64,000 bases of DNA, from contig JASWHV010000003.1 of NCBI GenBank assembly GCA_030760725.1, positions 61,089,264-61,153,263 of the forward strand, written 5' to 3'. A program made the position numbers and the translations under genes. Source of the DNA: Neostapfia colusana. Lineage: Eukaryota > Streptophyta > Magnoliopsida > Poales > Poaceae. Under the pieces are notes generated by a model, which was not told the DNA's origin, did not search any database, and saw only the letters and a program-made list of their open reading frames with translations. This document shows, in pieces, positions 32,700 to 43,285 of this stretch (the stretch's first letter is position 1; the number at the start of each line of letters is the position of its first letter).

Positions 32700-35600
32700 T
32701 CAATTTAAGCCATGAGGATGCATAACCCCTATTTCACTACGAATGAAACAAAAACGAGTGAAATCCAAAGGTTTTGTAAAAATATCAGCCAATTGTTGTT
32801 CGGTATCGACATGGTGAAGCACAATGTTTCCTTTTTCAACATTATCACGAAGAAAGTGATACCTAATGTCAATGTGCTTAGTTCTAGAGTGTTTCACGGG
32901 GTTTTTAGCAATACAAATTGCACTAGTGTTATCACAAAACAGTGGAACACTATCTAAATCAACCCCATAGTCCTTAAGTGTTTGAACAATCCAAAGAATT
33001 TGTGAGCAAGCGCTAGCTGCAGCTACATATTCAGATTCGGCCGTGGATTGTGCAACTGAACTTTGTTTTCTAGAGGACCAAGCAACAAGTGAATTACCAA
33101 GAAAATGGCAAGCACCCAAAGTACTTTTCCTATCAATCCTACAACCCCCAAAATCAGCATCCGAAAAAGCTTTCAAAGAAACGGTTGAGGAAGAAGGAAG
33201 AAAAATGCCAAATTCTTGAGTTCCATGTAGGTACCTGAGAATCCTTTTGATGGCTTGGCGATGTGAAGCACGTGGAGAAGCTTGAAAACGTGCACAAAGA
33301 CATACGCGGAATTGTATGTCTGGTCTTGACGCCGTGAGATACAAAAGTGATCCAATCATACTTCTGTATTCTTTTTTTATCGACCGGGTCACCATCTTCG
33401 TCAAGTTCAAGTGTTGTTGCTGTTCCCATTGGTGTCCGAAGAGGCTTGCATTTGTCCATGTTGAAGCGCTTAAGAAGGTCCTTTGTATACTTAGTTTGAT
33501 GCACAAAAGTTCCTTCTTTTGTTTGCTTGATTTGCAGCCCCAAAAAGTATGTGAGTTCTCCCATCATACTCATCTCAAATTCTGAACTCATCATAGCTGA
33601 AAACTTGGACACGAGATCATGAGAAGCACAACCAAAGATAATATCATCCACATACACTTGAACCAATAATGAGTCATTGCCATGCTTAAGTACAAAAAGA
33701 GTTTTATCAACCTTGCCCATGGTAAACCCCTTTTCAAGTAAGAATGTTTTTAACCTATCATACCATGCTCTAGGGGCTTGTTTTAGACCGTACAAGGCTT
33801 TGGACAGTGTGTAAACATGATTAGGAAAATTTGGATTTTCAAAACCTGGTGGCTGCTTAACATAAACCTCCTCCTCTATGTAGCCATTAATAAAAGCACT
33901 TTTAACATCCATTTGATATAACTTGAAACCTTTAGATGCAGCAAATGCTAATGAAATTCTTATAGCTTCTAATCTAGCAACGGGAGCAAATGTTTCATCA
34001 AAATCTAGACCTTCAATTTGAGTGAAACCTTGAGCAACCAACCTAGCTTTATTCCTAACCACAACCCCATCCTCACTTTGCTTATTTTTAAATACCCATT
34101 TAGTTCCAATTAATATGTGACCTTGAGGTGGAGGTACAAGTTTCCAAACATTATTTCTTTCAAAATTTTCTAACTCTTCTTGCATGGCATTAATCCAAGA
34201 TTCATTAGTGAGTGCGTGTGATATATCCTTGGGTTCAAAAGAAGCAACAAAAGCAGAATGAGCATGAGAGTTTGGATCGCAAAACCTGGACCGAGTGACT
34301 CGTTCATGCAAGCTTCCAATGATTTGTTGTGGAGGATGACTTTTGAGTACTCGGAGGGGAGTAGACACTTCACAAGCACCTTCTTCTTCATGTTCGGACC
34401 TTTGATTAGGAGAGCTTGTTGATTGAGGAAGGTCCGAACCAGCAGTAGTGACTGTTGGTGCTGGTTGTGGTGCAAAATCAGCAGCTTGATCGTTATTTAC
34501 TTCCGAGTTTTCAGGCAGCAGCACCACTTCTTCATCTTCTTCAATAAAAATACTCTCCCCCTGCGGATATGGATCCGGACCTGCAATATCGGAGCTAGTA
34601 CTTGGGCTAGCTTCATCAAAAGAAACCTCGCAAGTCTCCACAATTTTGTTAGTGTCAAGTAAAAGCACACGGTAGCCTCTAGTATGAGATGGATAACCAA
34701 GAAACATGCCATCAACAGATCTAGCTTCAAATTTATCAAGATTACCATGTTTCTTAACAAAGCATTTGCAACCAAAAACCCTAAAGTGTGTAACACTAGG
34801 CCTATGTCCAAACCGGAGCTCATATGGGGTTTTTCCAAGCTTAGCACGCAAGAAAACACGATTTGAGACATAACAAGCGGTTGCAATTGCATCAGCCCAA
34901 AATTTCCTAGGAGTTTGATATTCATCAAGCATAGTCCTAGCCATCTCAACTAAGGTCCTGTTCTTTCTTTCTACGACACCATTTTGTTGTGGTACATAGG
35001 GTGAAGAGTATTGATGATCTATTCCATTTTCAGAACAAAAGTGATCAAAGGATTGGTTTTTAAATTCAGTTCCGTTATCACTTCTAATTGCTTTTAATGA
35101 TTCTGGGTGATCAATAGATAATCTAAGAAATAAAGTTCTAAAATGACTAAAAGCTTCATTCTTAGATGCCATAAAATAAACCCAGGAATATCTGGAATAA
35201 TCATCAAAAATCACAAGCACATACCATTTACCTCCGAAGGATTGAACACGTGCCGGACCTACTGTGTCAAGATGTAAAAGTTGTCCCGGTTCAGCTGTCA
35301 TGGTCATTGTGAGAGGAGCATGTGAACCTGCAACAAACTTAGCATGTCTACAAGAAGAGCACACAATATCATTGTCCTTTTTAAGCTTCGGCAGCCCACG
35401 TATGCGATCGAGAGCACTAACACGAGTGAGATGATCAAAGCCTATGTGACCAAGTCTACGATGCCAAAAATATAGATCCTTTGTATCATTAGCAACTAGA
35501 CACCGATGCTTAGAAGTTGACAAATCAAAATCAGCTTTAAAAACTCTTCCAAACCTAGACATGTTAAACAAAAGCTCACCTTTTGAATCTACAACCTTGC

Positions 35601-35873
35601 AGCAATTTTTAGCAAAGCTAACCTCTATATTTTCATCTAGCAATTGTGAAACCGAAAGCAAGTTGTATTTCAAATGACAAGTGCCACATCTTTAAAAGTG
35701 TAGAGATTGTTTACTCTAACCGAACCTTTAGCAATTATGGGAGTATAAGAGTTATCGGTGAAAGTAACATTTTCTAGACGTGACACAAAAGAGAGAGAGG
35801 AGAACCATTCTTTGTTACCGGTCATGTGGCATGAGCAACCTGAATCCAAAATCCAAATGTTCTCCTTCCTCAA
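32700..35873 (-). pseudogene. Copia2 pol (protease, integrase, RT, RNase H), two frameshifts
   Basis: Protease WILDSGCSCHMTGNKEWFSS (about 35800-35860); gag-pre-integrase FWHRRLGHIGFDHL; integrase HLDTVGPA, RSDNGTEFKN and PQQNGVVERKN (Asp, Asp, Glu present); RT YQMDVKSAFINGYIEEEVYV and the active site YVDDIIFG (about 33630-33655); RNase H AFSDADFGGCRIDRKST and TKHIDIRYHFLRD; stop at 32700. A deletion near 35672 shifts the frame after the protease (FKDVALV). A 7-base A run (minus strand, 33370-33376) shifts it before the RNase H block EYRSMIGSLLYLTASRPD. Apart from these two breaks it is well preserved. Confidence 0.85.
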
Positions 35874-36023
35874 ACGTGAAACCTACACAGCAGCACAATA
35901 CGTCGATGACTCAATACTGGGGTTAGTTAAAAGATTTTTAGGAATCCAGTACTGAGTCACACGACGTCCAGCAGGGATAACACGCGAAAGCTGAGAAGGT
36001 ACAGCAGGTTTATGAGCCAAACA

Positions 36024-36353
36024 TCAAAAAATTTTGTTCCCATCTACTGACTTAGAAGATGTGTTATATGTAGCACATAAAACAGTAGGTCCGAGAGCAA
36101 GTTTTTGACTCATTACAGCAAGTTGTAAGCTCCGAACATTCGGTCTAGCAGATTTTGCTTGGTTGTTATGTGATCTAGCAAGTATTCTTTGTTTCTTATC
36201 GTGTTTAGCTAGTCTATAACAAAAATCCATGACATGACCATCTCTACCACAGTAGGTACAATAAAAAATAACCTTATTATCATGTCTAGATGAGCAAGCA
36301 ACACGTTTATTAGAACCCGAATGGGACAGTACTCCTGCAGATTTGAAAATCAC
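36024..36353 (-). pseudogene. Copia2 Gag C-terminal segment with second zinc knuckle
   Basis: This frame contains CTYCGRDGHVMDFC, a clean CX2CX4HX4C knuckle, preceded by VACSSRHDNKVIFY. It lies in the -1 frame relative to the main gag and begins where that frame stops (36350-36353, local sequence CAAAAGAGGTGA). Related elements usually carry this knuckle in the same polyprotein, so an indel is the simplest reading; a -1 frameshift cannot be excluded. Confidence 0.6.
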
Positions 36354-38143
36354 CTCTTTTGTCTAGGAGCTGTTTGAATCAAACCGCTTCCTAATGACTT
36401 TACAACTTTAGGTGGGTGTGCCTTAGCATGAGCATGAGAATTAAAACCTAAACCAGTTTTATCATTACAAGACTTGGAAGAATTCAGCAGCAAGTTTAGG
36501 TTCTTATTTGCATTAGAAAACCGATCTAGTGTCCTATGCATGTCATCAAGTTTATTGGACAGATCAAAGCAGTTTTCACATGAAGTTTTTCCTTTTAGTT
36601 TGCAATTTGAACAATATTTAACTTCATGCACACGTAAAGCATTGTTCAAAATAGAAATCTCATTCATAGCATAATTTAGTTTCTTATTCAGATCATCACA
36701 TGAAGAACAATGCAAATCAATTGTAGAACAACAAGCATCTTTCAAATTTTTATCATTAAGTGCAGCAAGCTCTTTGTTCTTTTCAATTTCAAGTTCAAGT
36801 TTATCAAGTGTAGATGCGTGTGCACTTCTTAAAGAGGATAATTGTTCATAAATCAAAGCACATGAGGAACAAGAATCATCACTAGGAATCAAAGTTTTTA
36901 AACGATTAATTTCAGATTCTAGTGATTCAATTTTAACAGCATTGTTCCTAAGTTTTTTATCCTTTTTCTTTAATATAACAGTGGCACGAGAAATAGCATC
37001 ACACATTTCTTCGCAAGTGGGACATACCTCTTCATCGTCGCTGTTGTGTTCTGCCTCCTCGGAGCTTGAACTTGACTTGCTCGCCACGCAGCACATATTT
37101 GCCATAGCTTCTTCATCTTCATCACTACCGGTGTCCACATCACTTGAGCCGAAATCTTGAAGTGCAGAGATCATACTATGCACTATGTTGCGCATTGATA
37201 AATCTTTCTTCTTCTTATTCTTTGCAAACGATTTCTTCGGCCTTGTTTGCTTTTCTTCACATGAAGTCAGACCTGAAAGGTTAGGGCACTCCGTACGAAA
37301 ATGTCCTGTCTTACCACATTCAAAACATCGTTGAGGTCCGGAGCTTCCTCTCCTTCTAGTTCTCACATTTTGCAATGCTTTTGAGAACCGAGCAGAGATG
37401 AGTGCAAGCTCCTCCTCTGGAAACTCTTCAATCTGTTCAAGGGTTAGAGAGGACAGCAAAGAGAGTGCACCACTAGATGATGATTGACTAGAACTAGACA
37501 TGTCACGTTGCGAAACAAATGCAATAGACTTGTTGGGGTTTTTACATGAGATGATGTCAATTTCATGAGTTTTCAATTTAGAATAAAGCACGTCTAAAGT
37601 AAGAGAACTCATGACAGTAGATTCACGAATAGATGTAACTTTCATCTCCCAAATTGACATATCTAATGCTCCTAACAATTGTCTAGCATTTTCAGCATCT
37701 GAAAAGTTAACATTGACACTACGCAAGTTGCTGAGAATTTTATTAAAGCGAGCAAAAAGGTCGTCAATTGACTCACCGGGTTGCATCTCAAAATGCATGT
37801 ATTCTTTCTTGAACATATCTTGCCTTACCTCCTTGATCGTATTGGATCTTTCATAGTAGTCACAAAGAGCTTTCCAAACATCATATGCAGATCGGAGGTG
37901 TGCAACACGGTCGAAGTCGCTTTGAGTCAATCCTTGGATGATCAAGTTGCGAGCCTTGTTGTTGTTGTCAACATCTCTCATGTTCGCAGCTGTAACTTGA
38001 TCGTTGAGTGGTACATCGAAGTTCCGGTAGACCTTTTCCCATATGGCGAAGACTTGCGCCTGTATGTAGGCCTCCATCCGCGCCTTCCAAACCTGAAAAT
38101 CGATGCCATTGAACACACAAGGTTTTGCGGAGTACTTCTCCAT
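36350..38143 (-). CDS. Copia2 Gag (597 aa) with CCHC knuckle and Cys-rich coiled coil
   Basis: The ATG at 38143 is about 40 bp after the PBS. The N-terminal part is the plant copia Gag domain (NGIDFQVWKARMEAYIQAQ, LIIQGLTQSDFDRVAHLRSA, FARFNKILSNLRSV). A CCHC knuckle CFECGKTGHFRTEC lies at about residue 275. The second half (about 345-560) is a long, probably coiled-coil region with regularly placed Cys pairs: CPTC, CSSC, CC...CSSC, CSNC and CENC. It would form the particle and bind the element RNA; Sirevirus Gag proteins are known to have long coiled-coil extensions. The frame is intact to its stop but is out of frame with the downstream knuckle and pol. Confidence 0.8.
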   Translation of the reverse strand: MEKYSAKPCVFNGIDFQVWKARMEAYIQAQVFAIWEKVYRNFDVPLNDQVTAANMRDVDNNNKARNLIIQGLTQSDFDRVAHLRSAYDVWKALCDYYERSNTIKEVRQDMFKKEYMHFEMQPGESIDDLFARFNKILSNLRSVNVNFSDAENARQLLGALDMSIWEMKVTSIRESTVMSSLTLDVLYSKLKTHEIDIISCKNPNKSIAFVSQRDMSSSSQSSSSGALSLLSSLTLEQIEEFPEEELALISARFSKALQNVRTRRRGSSGPQRCFECGKTGHFRTECPNLSGLTSCEEKQTRPKKSFAKNKKKKDLSMRNIVHSMISALQDFGSSDVDTGSDEDEEAMANMCCVASKSSSSSEEAEHNSDDEEVCPTCEEMCDAISRATVILKKKDKKLRNNAVKIESLESEINRLKTLIPSDDSCSSCALIYEQLSSLRSAHASTLDKLELEIEKNKELAALNDKNLKDACCSTIDLHCSSCDDLNKKLNYAMNEISILNNALRVHEVKYCSNCKLKGKTSCENCFDLSNKLDDMHRTLDRFSNANKNLNLLLNSSKSCNDKTGLGFNSHAHAKAHPPKVVKSLGSGLIQTAPRQKR

Positions 38144-38184
38144 GATGGTTAGTCAAAACACGTGCAAATCACAAAGATTAGAGC

Positions 38185-38202
38185 ACCTTGGCTCTGATAC
38201 CA
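38185..38202 (-). other. Copia2 primer-binding site
   Basis: TGGTATCAGAGCCAAGG on the minus strand, two bases inside the 5' LTR, fits initiator tRNA-Met. Confidence 0.85.
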
Positions 38203-38204
38203 AT

Positions 38205-39798
38205 TGTAGGATCGAAGAGCACGTGAAAAGCTACCAGAGGAGGGGTGAATGGTAGATTAAAACTTTTCGCAGCGGAAACAACAAAAACCCCTCAGCAAAA
38301 AATTAATCGGTTAAAGAAACCGTGTGTGCAAGTATTTTTAAACGTGTTCAACCGTGACAAATCAAGTAGAGAGGTAGAGAATCAAGTCATGGATCTAATG
38401 CAACAAAAATCACTTGAAAACACGAAGTAAAACTTGAGATACGATCAAAACATTAAACGAAGATCAATCTGTTCTACCCGATATAAAATAGATCTGCAAC
38501 GCTGCAAAGAAACTCGTGTATCTCAAAAACTACAGATCCGAAGCTCGTGAAAATTTCACAGATGATAGAAAATTGAGTTGTGAAGACAACCCAAAAAGAA
38601 TCACGTCAACCGGATCTGTAAAACTCGAGTTATGAACGAAACACCGAAGCAACATCGGTCTGTCCAGAAACTCGGCGAGAAAGACTTGACGAAAAACAAG
38701 TCGGACGAACAAGGCACAAAAGCTCCTCGAAACTATGAACTTTATTCAATAGAAACACAAGAGGAACAGCCCAAAGTTCTCTCCCCATGAGAGCTCTGGC
38801 CTCCCTTGTTTTTATAGCCAGCCCTCAGGCTAATCAATCCAATCTAGGACTCCTACTCCTAATTGGACTCGTATCCTAACTTACCATAACTGCTCAGGAC
38901 TCTCCTATTCGCAGATAGAAGCAATTGTGAGACTTCCAAACACCTTAGGAACGTCCTAAACATTCCTAAAACAACTCAACTTCGTGCCTAGCACGAAATC
39001 CTATCATAACCAACTCAAATCTTCCATATTTGAGCCATATCCGACTCAGCCTCAGCCTGAGTACGCAATCCAGCCGGTTGGACCTTTCCGACCAATTCTT
39101 TACGTCCACTTCTCTTCATCACGCCTTGGAACAATGTTGCCACGTCCATGCACTCCTTGCACACGTGCAAACACCTTCCAACGACGTACACGCAACCTTC
39201 ATATGCACTGCCCTTGATCCAAACATGTTGCGCGACCTCCCGATCAACTCAACCACAGCTCCTCCCGAACTTGGTTGTTGGAACCTCATCTCCTCCCTGA
39301 GACTAGTCCAAGGATCCCGTCACCAGCCATGTCTTGAACTCAAGCAACACCTGCACATGAATAAACAACCAATTCTTCCGAGCACAAGTCCTCGACTTGA
39401 CTCACGTTAGTTCGAAAACCACAACACCTTACATGAGCACATCACATAAGCATGTTGCAAACCATATCAAATGATAACAGCCATAACCACCAAAACACAC
39501 CAAAAACTTAGCAAATTAATACTAAGCAAACCTTCCCATAAAGCAAGTTTGAAACATTGCGAGTTAAAAGCAAAAAACAAGACGCTGCAGTTCTACGAGT
39601 TGAACTTCACGGGAGCTCCCTAAAAACAAGCTCCGGACCTCACAGAAGCTCTCCGGACCTTGCCAACACTTGACGGACCTAACAAAGAACTTGTCGGACC
39701 TTGCCACAGAATAATGTTTTGGTAATATTCAAAACTTTGAATGTTAATGCTAACTTTTATCCTAATTGCCAATGTATTCAGCACACATAGGTCTCACA
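38205..39798 (-). repeat. Copia2 5' LTR (1,594 bp)
   Basis: It starts TGTGAGACC at 39798 and ends CCTACA at 38205 (minus strand). Short open frames inside (for example 39030-39410) also occur in the other LTR copy and have no family resemblance. Confidence 0.9.
38807..38816 (-). promoter_or_regulatory. Copia2 TATA box in 5' LTR
   Basis: The minus strand reads TGGCTATAAAAACAAGG, a canonical plant TATA box about 985 bp inside the LTR. The equivalent position in the 3' LTR (30725-30734) reads CTATAAAAGC. Confidence 0.6.
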
Positions 39799-39803
39799 GA
39801 AAC

Positions 39804-42167
39804 TTACCAATTATCCAAATGCAGTTCAGATTCAAACTTCCAACAATTGAATTTGGTTATTTGCCAAAAATTGACATCTTTTAGAGGATAAGAGGGAGCT
39901 CACTTGTGGGACCCACATGTCATTGGGGGCAGTAGACTTGCAACCGAAGTCTGCTCCTCTGTTTCTCACTCGAGCCAGATCGAAGCTCCCCGGGCGATAC
40001 CGAGGACATCTCCTCGCGGCCTCACTCATGCTGGTGAGCTGCTTCCCGGCCTCATCACCTCATGCCGTGCTCGTTTTGCGCACAAAACCGAGAACTGACA
40101 TCTGTTCTTCCTCACGCACGAACTGAACAGAGCACTGCCTCGCCGCCACTTTGGTCTCGATCGAGAACCCTTGTTCCCGTGCGTATGAAGCCTCAAGCAG
40201 TAGCAACACGGCACCAGGGATCCTCCCACGACCTCCTTGGACCACAGCCGACCGATTCTTGGCCTCCCTCACGTGGAAACAAGTTCTTCTTGTGGCGGCC
40301 GAGAGCAACCGAAGGAGGAGGATCCCGTGGACAGATCAAACCGGAACCTTTCACGGCCAAGCAGAGGCACTTTTGGACGCGCTGGACCTTCACTCTGCTC
40401 ACCTCCAATGCTTGGCCCAATTCTGAGCTCCAAAAATCCTAGGAAAATTCATGCAGACTCTATAAACTATAATTGAAATTTAGTTCACTAAGTTTGACAT
40501 GAACATGTAAGTTACTTCAGAATTAATTCCTTTTTGCCAAAATTCTTAGGGAATTGTTCTAAATAAACTACGAAGTGAAAAGTGCTAATTGGTTGTCTAG
40601 ATTACTTTATTGTGACAAGGTACTCACATGAAAATTTTCAGCTAAAGTTGAGCTCTGGATCAGCACTTTTCAATACACTTTGCTAGGTGGGAATACTCCA
40701 ATTAGGATGAACACTTAGCACTTGACATTAGGTAAACCCAACTACATCCACTAGCACCAGTTCCATTTTAAATTTTTAAACAGAGTTCTGGTTTTAAACT
40801 TATCAGTTGGCTTGATAGCAAAAGCTTTACAATTAATTACATACGCATTTCATATCGTATAGTCATCGACGTGAAATATTGTGAAGCAAGTCAATTTTGG
40901 ATCAAGGAACAAGGAGGACAAATGATCAAGCCTCAAGGGATCATCACTAACTGAAATTATATATTCTTAGTCACCTGTCAAACAGGCAAGCCATGGTTTG
41001 CATTCAAGCAATTTTATAAAGTCTTTTCATTTCTAGAGATCATAGCTATGAAATATTAATTGCATTAGGTCTAGATGATATTGAAAACCCAATTGCATAA
41101 CCAGATTTACCCAGGAGAGAAAGGGTAGATTAGCACCTCGTCGAGTGGAATTAGGCTACGCTAAATGTTACTATGGAAGGACCGGTAGAAGTCGAGTAGT
41201 TGGAATCTACTTGTGAGTTTAGGGCTTGGTTTCATCGGAATGGGTTATGAATAGAATCAGTGAGGAAAATTCACAAGTGAGAAGTTGAGATCGGGCAGGA
41301 AGATTGAGATGCAGCAGGCTGCGGACCGTACGTGCATAGCCCTACCTGTGTCGGTTAAGGCCCGTCCATACTTGGCCCTGTTGGGCAAGTTTGAGTTGTG
41401 TACCGGGCGCATACTGGCTATATGGGACCCAGGAAACCGATGTACCTTGTGAGATCCACATGGGAACTTTTCCGATCGGCTTAGGCTTTCGGCGTCAGTA
41501 CAGCAGGAGGTAACTCACTTAAGAACATATCACTGAGGGTATGTACCTTGAGGGAGCTTGCTGTTCGGGCCAATGGGACTGTGTCTGATGTGGATGAACT
41601 TGGGAAAGGTGGTTGCGTATGACATCGGTCGAGTTCTCTGCCGGCAACTCGGAGATGGGTGTACGTGTCGTGCAGTCCGGGCGTGTCCAAGTTCGAATCA
41701 CCGTCGCTCGCGGTTATATGAGCATACTTGGACACTGAGTCTTGACATAGTAAGAACTGAAGTGAATTCCTTTGAATTTGATCAGGCTTGTGATTTAAAT
41801 TGTATTGCAACCATGCTTGAATTAGAAATAGTGCCAATTAAACTTTACATCACCTTGTGCAAGAAGCATCGTAGCAAAGCGTTTCTTGTTTGATTGTGGA
41901 GTTGCGATGCTGCTCGGCTCAAGATCTTCAAAATGAGGCTTTAAAATCTGAAAGTTAAGGATCAACTATAGGCGAGTCCTTTATGCAAATTCAGCTACCA
42001 TATTTCAATCCGTCGTGCATGTAGAGTTTCTTGTGTAGAGGAGGCGGATCAGTCTTGCTGAGCCTATGTACTCACGCTTGCTATATGAGTGGTTTTACAG
42101 GTTAACATCAATGCTTATTAGGAGGTTGTCCGGTGAGACTCGTGTGAGGGGCCGCTCGCCCCGCCAA
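39804..42167 (+). repeat. Gypsy B 3' LTR, second part, internally deleted
   Basis: It resumes the LTR at the base after the copia2 target duplication and matches 22411-23030 of the 5' LTR up to about 40420, where an internal deletion joins CTTGGCCC to a later LTR segment. The rest resembles the 3' half of the element C LTR (for example AGTCGAGTAGTTGG and AGACTTGCTGAGC-type blocks). It is cut at 42167 by gypsy D. Confidence 0.8.
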
Positions 42168-43285
42168 TGACGGGGTCGGCGCCTCTCGCCCGGGAATCAC
42201 ATTGGGTGGTGCCGTGCAATGCGGCACCCAACAGCATGCACGAAAAGTCAGTAAGAACATATGAAACCATTTTATTACTCAAGATAGGCTCTTTTACAAC
42301 ATATTGTACACACGCAGCGAAATTAAAACTGGACAACTACTCACTCCCGACCCTAACTACGCCGAAGAGAAGTCGTTCAGCCCCTGAACGCTTCCTACTA
42401 GCTTCACCAAAGAAAAGAAGCGGCTAGGTTTCCAATGAGTATAACGAACCGTGAGGTTCATAGTCTCACCGAATAACCCTCTTCGTAGCAGGCATCCCGC
42501 TACCTGCAAAAACAACACAAAAGCAACCGTGAGCACTAAGGCTCAGCAAGTCTTAACCTTCAATCCTAAACATGTAACTCTACATGCAGTGGTAGTAAGA
42601 CAATAGGAACATGAATTTGCATAAGGAAGCTTGACAAAACTTGATCCTTATATTCAGATTAGCCTTCATTTTAGTGGTCCTCACGCCTCACAACACCGTA
42701 AGTCCACAATCAAACAAGAAACGCTTATCCCGATGTTGCTAGCCTAAGGTGGAAATGAACTTTAGTTGGCACTATATCTAATTCAGTCAAGGTTCCAATA
42801 CAATTATTAATCCATGAACAACAAGTTAAAAGACTTAGTTCCTCTTCTTACTACGTCACGGCGCAGTGGGCAAGTATGCTCAATCCTCTTCTGCGAGCGA
42901 CGATAATTCGAATCAATAACAACCCGTAATACACGACACATACACCCGCATCGAAAGACTCTCTCAAGAGTTCTTTCTTACGTTGTATGCAGCAACCTTT
43001 CACACGACACCCCGACATAGAAAAATGTTTCGCGCCAAGCAGGATGGTCCTCTACGCGGACACGTCAAAGTTGCCCGCTAAAGGATTTACACCTCCCGCC
43101 TTCTCAACGCAACTCCCACGCGAAGGATGAGTTTCTATATCACAGTCCATCGAGTTATTTCGGTTTCATGGGTCCCATACCCCACTATATATCCGGTACA
43201 ACTCAATCTTGTCCAGCAGGGCTGCATACTCGCAGTCCTTAACCGATACGGACGGGGCTAAACCCAACCTCCACATTGGCCTTAC
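42168..43285 (-). repeat. Gypsy D 3' LTR, distal part
   Basis: Reverse-oriented LTR 3' portion. Minus-strand AATAAA at 42271-42276 lies about 104 bp from the LTR end, the same spacing as in element C. Together with the adjacent plus-strand B LTR it forms an imperfect inverted repeat. It ends with the left copy of the C target duplication, CTTAC (43281-43285). Confidence 0.85.

Larger units (their letters stand above)
30124..39798 (-). mobile_element. Copia2: full-length Sirevirus-like Ty1/copia (9,675 bp)
   Basis: Two LTRs of about 1.59 kb (30124-31714 and 38205-39798) flank an internal region with PBS, gag with coiled coil, pol and several polypurine-like motifs. The target duplication GAAAC is perfect (30119-30123 and 39799-39803), so the insertion itself is undisturbed. 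Long LTRs, a long Gag with Cys-rich coiled coil and repeated polypurine motifs before the 3' LTR point to the Sirevirus (SIRE/Maximus) lineage; that assignment is inference. Confidence 0.9.
21945..42167 (+). mobile_element. Gypsy B, decayed, split by copia2 and cut by gypsy D
   Basis: 5' LTR remnant 21945-23894, leader 23895-25145, gag 25146, pol to 29585, hairpin, PPT, 3' LTR 29658-30123 continued at 39804-42167. The left flank ACAAG (21940-21944) is a candidate target duplication; its partner should lie beyond the inserted element D. Coding frames carry many stops and frameshifts. It belongs to the same broad family as C and D. Confidence 0.85.
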
